63,620 nucleotides of DNA. Source: Pseudomonas kitaguniensis (GTDB lineage Bacteria; Pseudomonadota; Gammaproteobacteria; Pseudomonadales; Pseudomonadaceae). The DNA lies in assembly GCF_009296165.1 (NCBI RefSeq), contig NZ_VUAZ01000124.1, forward strand, positions 1 to 63,620. The letters are read 5' to 3'. Below, one piece after another: positions 27,826 through 35,168 of this stretch. The translations under genes were made by a program, and so were the position numbers. The first letter of the stretch is position 1. The number at the start of each line of letters is the position of its first letter. Under the pieces are notes generated by a model. That model had not been told where the DNA came from. It made no database searches and was given only the letters and a program-made list of their open reading frames with translations.

Positions 27826-29187
27826 TTAAATAAATATATATAGCGCGACGCCAAACACCGAGACAGATGCGACAATCAACACCGACATCAGTAGCGCCGC
27901 GCTTTTTGCGTAGGAACCGACCTCAGGGAGCCTTGACGCCCTGATCCACGAAACCACGGTCGAAGCAATGTGGTAGGCCGAGTAGGCGTAACAGACGGCT
28001 TCGATATTCTTCTCAACGGCAGCGACCGTCGCCAACACCAGCGTCACTGCTGTCAGGCAGGCAGACATCGCTGCTTGAAAACGATAATCCTTGGAAAAAA
28101 TCAGCAAACTATAAGGGATAAAACCGAACGCGCCAATGGCCAGTCCAGGGAGCAATATCGCGATATAGCTTGCGATCAAGCGGTTACTTTCACTGGGTCC
28201 AACCCACAGCTCGATAATGGGTGCGCGGAACCACCACAGTATGAAGGTGGGCAACGCCGTGACGAAAAAAACCGACAGCACAAAGCGCTTCACTGTCTTC
28301 TGTGCTTGACCCAGTATCCCCTGCGCCGCCTCGCGCAAGAGTATCGGCTGAAAATACTGACTGACGGGCCCTGCCAGAATAGAAATTGGCGTCATGCATA
28401 ACAGGCTTGCCAAATAGTACGGCGTTACACTGCTGGCGGAGGCGAATATGGATATGATGGGCTTATCCAACTGCGTCACCGCAGCGCCTGCAGCGGAGAA
28501 TAAAACCAGCGCCCCACCCGTCTTGGTCAGTGCTATTGCATCTTTAAGTGTCGGCCGCTTTTCGTCGACTGCCGGCGTGTTGTGGGCAGAAATCTTCCGC
28601 ATTACAGCAAACCGTGAGCACCACCAGTGCACAGCGGTGACCAGCAACTGAGTGATGATGAACACTTCAAGCGTCGCGGCTATATACATAAGCGCAGCGG
28701 CTGTTACACCCGCACGAACGGCCACGCCGACTATCTGGATACCACTGCCCAAGGTGTATTTTCGCCACGCGATCAAACTGCAGTAGTAGAGGTTTTGCAT
28801 GACCAGCAGCCAAAACAATACGACCGCGCCGATCACCACTAGCCAGGAGGCTGAATCACCAAAGTAGGCGAGCTTCAGCACGACTGCCACGCCTAATAGA
28901 ATCGCGTAAAAGCCCGAAAGGCTTAGTTCGGCTGTTTGCAGCAAGGTGCGCAGAGAACGACTGTCGTCGGACGCAACGGAAACCTCCCTCCCGGTCAGGG
29001 TCGACATACCCAAATCCATCATGACCAGAAGTGCTTGAAGCGACAGAATAACTGCCACGACGCCGAACTGTGCGCTGCCCAGTAATCGGCTGTACCACGG
29101 TAAAAAAAGGAAAGCCACCAGCAAGCTGGAAGACCTCCCCGCGTACAGCATTAACATTCGCCCAATCGCAGGCACGCGCCAGTTCAT
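27826..29187 (-). CDS. wzx: Wzx O-unit flippase
   Basis: A 453-residue polytopic protein with about twelve hydrophobic segments of the polysaccharide transporter (MATE-like) superfamily. Features are the N-terminal MLMLYAGRSSSLLVAFLFLP, 'SRLLGSAQFGVVAVILSLQALL' and a mid loop KTGGALVLFSAAGAAVTQLDKP that is typical of Wzx. It moves lipid-linked O-units to the periplasmic face. Its ATG overlaps the upstream DegT stop (ATGA), giving tight coupling. Confidence 0.88.
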   Translation of the reverse strand: MNWRVPAIGRMLMLYAGRSSSLLVAFLFLPWYSRLLGSAQFGVVAVILSLQALLVMMDLGMSTLTGREVSVASDDSRSLRTLLQTAELSLSGFYAILLGVAVVLKLAYFGDSASWLVVIGAVVLFWLLVMQNLYYCSLIAWRKYTLGSGIQIVGVAVRAGVTAAALMYIAATLEVFIITQLLVTAVHWWCSRFAVMRKISAHNTPAVDEKRPTLKDAIALTKTGGALVLFSAAGAAVTQLDKPIISIFASASSVTPYYLASLLCMTPISILAGPVSQYFQPILLREAAQGILGQAQKTVKRFVLSVFFVTALPTFILWWFRAPIIELWVGPSESNRLIASYIAILLPGLAIGAFGFIPYSLLIFSKDYRFQAAMSACLTAVTLVLATVAAVEKNIEAVCYAYSAYHIASTVVSWIRASRLPEVGSYAKSAALLMSVLIVASVSVFGVALYIFI

Positions 29188-30332
29188 GCGCCGCTGTCGA
29201 CGTGATTAATGACTGTAACGCCGACGGCTTCTTTCAACGCGCTTGCGACCTGTATCACATCATCCTCTTCCAGCCACCAACCGCACGGCACGCCGATAAC
29301 ATTGGCCTGCAAATAATCGGTATGGGGCAACGCACAGGCCTGCGCACTGAAGCCGCTGTAGATGTCATTGCGCTGGTGCACGATAGAGGCCATTACACCC
29401 TTGCGCTTTAACTCACTGAGTACGTGCTCTCGGTTATCGACAAACAACAAGAACACCCAGTACGCAGGCTTACTGAACTGCGACACTGCAACGGGCGTTA
29501 TACCGTCTACGCCGGACAACAGCGAACGCAGGGTTTGCACATTCCTGACCGTACGTTCTTGCCTGGCATGCAGGGTCGGAATTTGCGCGCAGCCCAGCGC
29601 TGAACACAAGTTATTCAGGGTCATACCCCAACCAATCTCGGGTATGTCCGAGGCCGGGCTGATTTCACCGCTCTTGCTTCTGAAGGTGGTGAAGTCAATA
29701 CCAAAACGCCTTAACTGGCGCGCTTTGGTAGCCATTGACTCACTGCGGCAAGCCAATGCACCGCCTTCAGTGGTATTGATTTGCCGGTTCGGATAAAACG
29801 AGTAAATCGCAAAATCCCCATGCGAACCCACCGGCACGCCATCGTGCTCGGCAAGCAATGCGTTGTCACAGTCTTCAATCAACGCAATGTTGTGCTTTTT
29901 GCACAACTCGCTAATTTCTTTCGCCGGTCCGGGATAGCCGGCAACGTGATACACGATCACCGCTTTGGTTTTTCCAGTGATCTTCGACTCCAGGTCGGCG
30001 AGGTCCATAGACACGGTGCCAGGGCTCACATCCACCCAAACGGGCAGCGCCTTGTGTTGTGCAATGGCGGAGTTGGTTGAGAGGCATGCAAAGGCCGTGG
30101 TCAGCACCTCATCACCTTCCTCAACCCCCGACAGATGCAAAGCCAGAAACAACGCACTGGTCATATCGACGGTTGATACAACATGCGGCAGGCCGGTGAG
30201 TTGTTTCAGGCTTTCCTCAAACTTCGGTACCCACTCGCCTCCAGCGATCCTCCCGGAGCGCAGTATGTCCAGCGCTACCGCTTCCATTTCAGGCAGGCTG
30301 ACGACGCCATACAGAGGGATGACTTCAGACAT
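29184..30332 (-). CDS. DegT/DnrJ-type protein lacking the PLP lysine
   Basis: A 382-residue AHBA-synthase-fold protein, 14 bases after its paralogue. Fold marks are kept: DMTSALFLALHLSGV, DEVLTTAFACLSTN, VIVYHVAGYPG, and the Asp of IEDCDNALLAEHDG that holds the pyridine nitrogen. At the place of the Schiff-base Lys it reads IYSFYPNRQINTTEGG, so residue 183 is Arg (CGG, 29784-29786). The paralogue has Lys188 in IYSFQAIKHMTT. Two base changes separate CGG from AAG or AAA, so one base-call error cannot explain it. It may be a non-transaminating enzyme, as in sugar dehydratases where this Lys is His, a partner subunit, or a decayed copy. The start is ATG 30332 after GGAG. Confidence 0.8.
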   Translation of the reverse strand: MSEVIPLYGVVSLPEMEAVALDILRSGRIAGGEWVPKFEESLKQLTGLPHVVSTVDMTSALFLALHLSGVEEGDEVLTTAFACLSTNSAIAQHKALPVWVDVSPGTVSMDLADLESKITGKTKAVIVYHVAGYPGPAKEISELCKKHNIALIEDCDNALLAEHDGVPVGSHGDFAIYSFYPNRQINTTEGGALACRSESMATKARQLRRFGIDFTTFRSKSGEISPASDIPEIGWGMTLNNLCSALGCAQIPTLHARQERTVRNVQTLRSLLSGVDGITPVAVSQFSKPAYWVFLLFVDNREHVLSELKRKGVMASIVHQRNDIYSGFSAQACALPHTDYLQANVIGVPCGWWLEEDDVIQVASALKEAVGVTVINHVDSGA

Positions 30333-30346
30333 CAGATGCGCTCCGC

Positions 30347-31450
30347 TCAACCACGTTTGAGGACATGGACGATCCGCTCGCGATCTTCATCAGACACCCA
30401 CCAGCCACATGGGATATGCACCAAGCGCTTGTAGAAATCGTCCAGGCCGGGCATCGCGCCTGCAAACGGTTTAAACACCGAGTGAAAATGGTTGGGGCGG
30501 TGGAGTTTCGATGCCATCACGCCATTGGCGGCTAACAGTTTCTCAATGTCGTCCGAATCATCTGCCAACAGCGTGTACAGCCAGTAGGCCGGTTTGGCTT
30601 GCGCCTCGACAGTCGCCGGCGCAATACCTGCTATGCCGGTTAATGCCTGATCAAAATAACGCCCGTTATCGTGATGCTTTTTCAACAACGGCGAAATGCC
30701 TTCGAGTTGCTTTAACCCAATCACGGCAGCGACGTTATGCATGTTGTATTTGTAGCCTACCGTCGTAATATCGACTTCGGTACGCGGCACGCCTTTCGCC
30801 AGGCCAAACCAACGCAGCTTGCGCGCCTCTGCCATTTGCGCAGGGTCTTTCATTACCAGCATCCCACCATCTACAGTGGTCATATGCTTAATGGCTTGAA
30901 ATGAATAAATCGCGTAGTCGGCCATCGAGCCAACAGGCTCGCCGCCATACTCAGCACCCAAGGCGTGGGCGCAATCTTCAATCAGCGAGATATTGTGTCG
31001 ATCCGCAATAGCTCTGAGCTCTTGGAGACGCGCAGGGTAACCGGCGTAATGCACAACGCAGATGGCCTTGGTTTTTTTGGTGACTGCTGCTTCTACAGCG
31101 TCAGGGCAAAGGTTACCGGTCGTGCGCTCAACATCTGCAAATACTGGCGTCGCGCCCATTTGCAAAATAGTCGTATTGGTCGGCTCTGCCGTCATGGAGG
31201 TGGTGATGACTTCATCACCTGCACCTACGCCCGCCAACAGCATCGACAAATGAAGCGCCGCAGTGCCGCTGCTGGTTGCCAATACATTTTTCAGTTTGAA
31301 GGTTTCAGCAAATACATCTTCAAAACGATAGACATGTTCCCCTTCAGAAATCATGCCGCTGTAGAGTACCGACTCCAACGCAGGGAGCAGAATATCGCGG
31401 GGCGGCATTGCGACTTTCACGAGAGGTAGCGGTGACGTTGTAGTTGACAT
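30347..31450 (-). CDS. DegT/DnrJ/EryC1-type sugar aminotransferase
   Basis: A 367-residue PLP enzyme. It has TSSGTAALHLSMLLAGVGAGDEV, the Asp of IEDCAHALGAEYGG, Lys188 in YSFQAIKHMTTVDGG for the Schiff base, and the end GYKYNMHNVAAVIGL. It should transfer an amino group, usually from Glu, to a keto-sugar nucleotide. Candidate substrates are the 4-keto products of FnlA or WbpM. It lies four bases after the GNAT gene, suggesting amination followed by N-acylation. Confidence 0.87.
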   Translation of the reverse strand: MSTTTSPLPLVKVAMPPRDILLPALESVLYSGMISEGEHVYRFEDVFAETFKLKNVLATSSGTAALHLSMLLAGVGAGDEVITTSMTAEPTNTTILQMGATPVFADVERTTGNLCPDAVEAAVTKKTKAICVVHYAGYPARLQELRAIADRHNISLIEDCAHALGAEYGGEPVGSMADYAIYSFQAIKHMTTVDGGMLVMKDPAQMAEARKLRWFGLAKGVPRTEVDITTVGYKYNMHNVAAVIGLKQLEGISPLLKKHHDNGRYFDQALTGIAGIAPATVEAQAKPAYWLYTLLADDSDDIEKLLAANGVMASKLHRPNHFHSVFKPFAGAMPGLDDFYKRLVHIPCGWWVSDEDRERIVHVLKRG

Positions 31451-31453
31451 TTT

Positions 31454-32269
31454 TCAGACCCGATCAAGAAATTTGATGTTCGGAAGCTTAACCGCCGTGC
31501 GGCCACTTAAATATTTAACCATTCTGACGGCGGCTGGCTGCAAGTTGAGCGCCAATCCACTTTTTTCCAATTCAGCTATCAAAGGGTCATCTTGAGCACT
31601 ATTAAGAGACCACCGAGCCGGCAGGCACGCCATCATCAGTTCGATGACATCTTTGCTGTGCCCGTCCCACTCTGCGACGGTGAGGCCGTTGTGTGACGCC
31701 AGCACAACAAGTCGCGCCTTTTCACTCGAGATCACTTGCCCACTCACCGCAAACGGCGGCAGACCGCGGGTCGAACGACTGGCTGAATCAGGCCAATCGT
31801 GGGTCGTGTACGCAAGTTTGACAGGCTGATCGAGCGCGCATTCGACAGAACCGAAGCGATCTTCCTGGTCGGTGACGAATCCTTGGTTAACGTAAACCTC
31901 CGGTTTTTGCGTCCAGAGCACCAAGGCGGCCAAATTTTCGCTCTCGGCAAACTCGACAGCGCGGGCCATTAAACGTGAAGCCAAGCCTTTTCCACGCCAC
32001 TGCTCGGCGACACACACGAGCCCTACCAGCCCGATAGCGTTGCCTGAACCATTATCCAGAGACCTTACGACCAGGGCGGCAAGCGTTTCGTTCTCCGCTT
32101 CAGGGTTGATGAATTCAATGCAGAACACACTTTCGTCGCACGCCAGCCACGGAAAATGGGTAGCCAGGTCGATACCTCGCCCTCGGGAAGCAAAAAAAAC
32201 CTCCCAAAATAGCGCACGTGCAGATTCAGGGACCCCTGAAGAGATAATTGGCTTCAACGTAAGACCCAT
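31454..32269 (-). CDS. GNAT-family N-acetyltransferase
   Basis: A 271-residue protein. Residues about 40-135 form a GNAT domain with the acyl-CoA loop EQWRGKGLASRLMARAV and NLAALVLWTQKPEVYVNQGF. The C-terminal half lacks that loop and may be a second, degenerate GNAT-like unit. The cluster context suggests N-acetylation of an amino sugar made by the DegT enzyme downstream, but a general role cannot be excluded. The start is set at MGLTLKP (32269) because GGAG precedes it. Confidence 0.72.
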   Translation of the reverse strand: MGLTLKPIISSGVPESARALFWEVFFASRGRGIDLATHFPWLACDESVFCIEFINPEAENETLAALVVRSLDNGSGNAIGLVGLVCVAEQWRGKGLASRLMARAVEFAESENLAALVLWTQKPEVYVNQGFVTDQEDRFGSVECALDQPVKLAYTTHDWPDSASRSTRGLPPFAVSGQVISSEKARLVVLASHNGLTVAEWDGHSKDVIELMMACLPARWSLNSAQDDPLIAELEKSGLALNLQPAAVRMVKYLSGRTAVKLPNIKFLDRV

Positions 32270-32563
32270 CCGACACAACTCCATTTCTCAACTCATCACG
32301 ACGCAACGGGCAAAATTTCACTGCTCCCGTCGGGGCACCGTATCAAAACCCTCAACCCTGGCAAACCGTCAAAAAACCTGACGATCAATAAAGCAAAACT
32401 TGAGCAAACCACCCGACGATTGGAGCTTCTCAGCCATTCACAGTTCCGGGCGCCTGAAGCAGTATCAGCGCCGGAATATGTTGATCTCGCTTGAAAGAGA
32501 TTACCTGATTAGCCATCTGATAATTCGCTCACGCTACGAAAGGTGAGCGAGGCTGGAAAATGC
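32270..32563. other. Gap between wzz and the GNAT gene
   Basis: Nearly 300 bases without a supported ORF. A 7-base-arm hairpin (CGCTCAC / GTGAGCG, 32527-32550) follows the wzz stop without a T run. The rest is AT-richer and probably holds a promoter for the GNAT-onwards genes, but no clear -35/-10 pair was identified. Confidence 0.5.
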
Positions 32564-33904
32564 TCAAAGCGACCTAAGGCTTGTTTGCCAGCGCCGGCGT
32601 GGCTTTATCCTTCGCGAGCGCAGGCTCAGAGGTAAAAAAAACCGGCCGCGCCGCAGCAAACTGCGGGCGACCGCCACTGCACCACCTAGCGCAAGACCTG
32701 CGATCAAACCGATCAAAAGGATCAGCAATTTTCTCGGTTTGACTGGACGCAGTGGCTGTAAAGCCTGCTGATCTACAACGGCGAGCTTGAGCTCATCCAT
32801 ATTTGTGTTGAAAAACTTCAACCGTACGACTTCAGCACGCAGCGGCTCTACACCCGCGAGAAAAATATCTTCATTTTTACGCTGGCCCAGCACTTCGACT
32901 TCACGGTTGGCCTTGAGCAACTGCAGCTCTTTGGCAATTTGAGCGATACGCCCTTCAGTAAAGTCATCTGACTTGCGCGCCAACAACGCCGCGCGCTCAG
33001 CTTGAAGCGCTTCAACCCCCATAAAGTAGAGCGGGATTTGCTGATTGTTTATCTCTGTTCGCATGATGCTACCGCTTTCACGGCGCGACTCGCCCAACGA
33101 TGTCGGCGAGGAAGGTTTTTCTATGCCCAACGATTTGGCGATGCCTATCGCCTCATTTAATTGAGCGATGCGGTCAGCCCGTTGGATTTTCAGCTGCTCA
33201 CGAAGCGCTTTCAGTTCGTCCGTCAATTGAGCACGCCGGAGGCTGTCTACTTCTTGCAAAGAAGCGATCTTGGCTTCCTTGGTATTGAGATAATTGGCCC
33301 GTGCGGCGTCGAGCTTACCGGATATTTCATTGAGCCTATTTTGTATGATGACAGTCAAGTCAGCCGCAATTTGCTTACGCTCAGACGCGATGGCATAGCC
33401 CACGAAATTGTTAAGAATTGCAACGCCATCAACGCCTTGCGGATAATTCATCTCTAGCCTGATGAAAGCGCTGATAGAGTTAGACGTCTTTGCGTCGGGC
33501 ATTACGAGCTTGATCGAGTTTTGATTAAACGCTTCGAAACTTTGCTCAAGGCTGCGCCCTGGACGAACAAAGCTCTTGAACAATTGTTGATTCTCGCGAA
33601 AAAACCCCAAGCGCGTCTCGTACGACTCCAGCGCCGCGCCCACTTTTAAAAGCGCCTCCCCGGAAGACAGCTTATAAAGCTCGGACCGATTCAACGCATC
33701 CAGCTCATTGATAGCGGCAGGACGCAAAACGCTGCTTACCTGATATTCCGGGGTCACCGAAAACGCGTAAATGCCGGCCACCAACACAGCGCCAGCGGCG
33801 AAAAGTGCGATGAGCTTTTTTTGCTGCAAGACGGATTGAAAAAGCGCGACGAGGTCGATTTCGTCGGACGGGGGCACCGATGGCGCTCGGAAATTACTAC
33901 TCAC
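32564..33904 (-). CDS. wzz: Wzz O-antigen chain-length regulator
   Basis: A 446-residue inner-membrane protein. It has a cytoplasmic start, a first helix (LIALFAAGAVLVAGIYAF), a long coiled-coil periplasmic region (about 60-380), the Pro-rich motif LRPVKPRKLLI and a second helix (ILLIGLIAGLALGGAVAVA). The tail as read (RRGRFFLPLSLRSRRIKP...) is oddly basic. One more base in the run of eight A at 32634-32641 would give RRGRFFFTSEPALAKDKAT and a stop at 32574, a more natural tail. So the last 40 residues may be frameshifted. First gene of the O-antigen operon. Confidence 0.9.
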   Translation of the reverse strand: MSSNFRAPSVPPSDEIDLVALFQSVLQQKKLIALFAAGAVLVAGIYAFSVTPEYQVSSVLRPAAINELDALNRSELYKLSSGEALLKVGAALESYETRLGFFRENQQLFKSFVRPGRSLEQSFEAFNQNSIKLVMPDAKTSNSISAFIRLEMNYPQGVDGVAILNNFVGYAIASERKQIAADLTVIIQNRLNEISGKLDAARANYLNTKEAKIASLQEVDSLRRAQLTDELKALREQLKIQRADRIAQLNEAIGIAKSLGIEKPSSPTSLGESRRESGSIMRTEINNQQIPLYFMGVEALQAERAALLARKSDDFTEGRIAQIAKELQLLKANREVEVLGQRKNEDIFLAGVEPLRAEVVRLKFFNTNMDELKLAVVDQQALQPLRPVKPRKLLILLIGLIAGLALGGAVAVARSLLRRGRFFLPLSLRSRRIKPRRRWQTSLRSL

Positions 33905-34102
33905 AACAAAAACCTGCCTTCAAGGAGAAACTGCGGGCTCGTTATGCAGACGATTTGCGGTCTTTATTTATAATTATGTGAATACCGCTCACAACCCGGC
34001 GTCTCTGCTAGGTCAGGAACACACAAAAATGCCTGTTATCGAGAATGCCGAGCATTTTGCCATCTATCGCCTACATTACAAGTCTTGACAAGTATGTAGG
34101 GT

Positions 34103-34126
34103 ATTTCCTTACGCCTATAAGGAAAT
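34103..34126. promoter_or_regulatory. Long inverted repeat upstream of wzz, candidate operator
   Basis: Perfect 9-base arms ATTTCCTTA / TAAGGAAAT with a 6-base spacer, overlapping a second small palindrome GGAAATTTCC. The symmetry and the position about 200 bases upstream of wzz suit a dimeric regulator. The regulator is unknown. Confidence 0.5.
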
Positions 34127-34176
34127 TTCCGATACGCGCAAATATGACATACAGCCAGCGTTTTGAGAGGAGTCTT

Positions 34177-34191
34177 CGATCAAATTGATCG
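34177..34191. promoter_or_regulatory. Palindrome CGATCAA-A-TTGATCG
   Basis: Perfect 7-base arms around one base, in the lapA-wzz gap. It may be a second operator; there is no T run, so it is not a terminator. Confidence 0.35.
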
Positions 34192-34264
34192 TCAGTACGC
34201 CAAGTTGCCCGACGAACGGATGAGCGGGCACCTTACGATACGGGCCAATCGAAATGGCCGGATG

Positions 34265-34504
34265 CTAAGCCCTGTGCTTCAGGCGCCGACTACTTTTTAG
34301 GCCGCTCAGCAACACAAGCGCAGGCCCCACTAGCAGACCAATGATCAGCGCCAACACCACAAACAGCGAAACAGGCAAGGACGGTGTAGCCCACCCAATA
34401 AACGACAAAGCTGTGTGTTGCTGGTTTTCCAGCACGAACGCCAAAACCGCGAACGCGATAACCAACACAATCAACACTGCAAAAACGCGCTTAACCCCAC
34501 GCAT
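34265..34504 (-). CDS. LapA-domain (YciS-like) membrane protein
   Basis: A 79-residue protein with two membrane helices (FAVLIVLVIAFAVLAFVLE and LFVVLALIIGLLVGPALVLLSG) joined by NQQHTALSFIGWATPSLPVS, the LapA-domain pattern, and a basic end. E. coli LapA is linked with LPS assembly control. The start is set at MRGVKR (GGGAG eight bases before). It follows ihfB in the same direction, a known Pseudomonas arrangement next to the O-antigen cluster. Confidence 0.85.
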   Translation of the reverse strand: MRGVKRVFAVLIVLVIAFAVLAFVLENQQHTALSFIGWATPSLPVSLFVVLALIIGLLVGPALVLLSGLKSSRRLKHRA

Positions 34505-34533
34505 AATCATCTCTCCCTCAAAACCAGTCACTC

Positions 34534-34830
34534 TCAGACGTTTTCTTCCTCGTCTTCGTTCACTCGATCACGCAACTCTTTGCCCGGCTTGAAGTGGGGT
34601 ACAAATTTACCGTCGAGGCTGACGGACTGACCCGTTTTTGGGTTACGGCCAACACGCGGCGCACGATAATGCAGTGAAAAACTACCAAACCCGCGAATCT
34701 CGATACGATCACCGGTAGCCAGGCACTGCGACATCTGTTCAAGCATGGTCTTGATGGCCAACTCAACATCTTTCGATGAGAGCAGCCCTTGATGGGTGAC
34801 AATTCGTTCGATCAACTCCGACTTCGTCAT
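34534..34830 (-). CDS. ihfB: Integration host factor subunit beta
   Basis: A 98-residue HU/IHF protein: MTKSELIERI start, GDRIEIRGFGSFSLHYR and the DNA-bending arm with APRVGRNPKTGQSVSL, Pro at the tip, then HFKPGKELRDRV. With IhfA it bends DNA at specific sites in the nucleoid. It has its own AGAAGGG ribosome site and lies downstream of rpsA. Confidence 0.96.
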   Translation of the reverse strand: MTKSELIERIVTHQGLLSSKDVELAIKTMLEQMSQCLATGDRIEIRGFGSFSLHYRAPRVGRNPKTGQSVSLDGKFVPHFKPGKELRDRVNEDEEENV

Positions 34831-35168
34831 ATTTTTCCCTTCTTTTTCAAGCAGCTAGGAAAAGCGCTTCCGAGGTTTTAGCATGGCCGGAGGATTTTGA
34901 ACAGCCCGAGTATTGACTTATATTCAAAGCGTTAGGACGCAGCTCCGCGAACCACGGCTGGGCGCGCACCCGCGCCTTGCTCGCATGTAAGGCCGCAGGA
35001 CAGCCAAAAGAGAGAATACCGCCACATAGAGCCCATAACCACGCACACCTTACCAGCACAGCCATAGCGCGCCAGAGCAGATCGTTACGCCTTATTGGCA
35101 ACCAGCACCAAATTTCAGGCACAAAAAAGGGCGACCGAAGTCGCCCTTTTTCTATGGTCTGACAGAAC
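34831..35168. other. rpsA-ihfB gap
   Basis: 338 bases. It holds the rpsA terminator (35123-35151) and presumably the ihfB promoter. A 115-codon open frame across this gap overlaps the terminator, has no ribosome site and shows no family pattern, so it is not taken as a gene. Confidence 0.6.
35123..35151 (-). terminator. Terminator of rpsA
   Basis: GGGCGAC / GTCGCCC arms with a TTCG tetraloop on the minus strand, followed by TTTTTT. It starts 18 bases after the rpsA stop. Confidence 0.92.

Larger units (their letters stand above)
33905..34264. other. wzz upstream region
   Basis: 360 bases with no supported gene, AT-richer than its surroundings. It should hold the main O-antigen promoter for leftward transcription. 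Two inverted repeats are listed separately. No JUMPstart/ops element (GGCGGTAG) was found on either strand. Confidence 0.6.

Noticed and set aside
29784..29786. Arg in the DegT active site as a base-call error
   Set aside because: CGG differs from both Lys codons by two bases, and the neighbouring frame is clean, so a single miscall cannot explain it.
33905..34264. JUMPstart/ops element before the O-antigen operon
   Set aside because: The GGCGGTAG core was not found on either strand of the gap.
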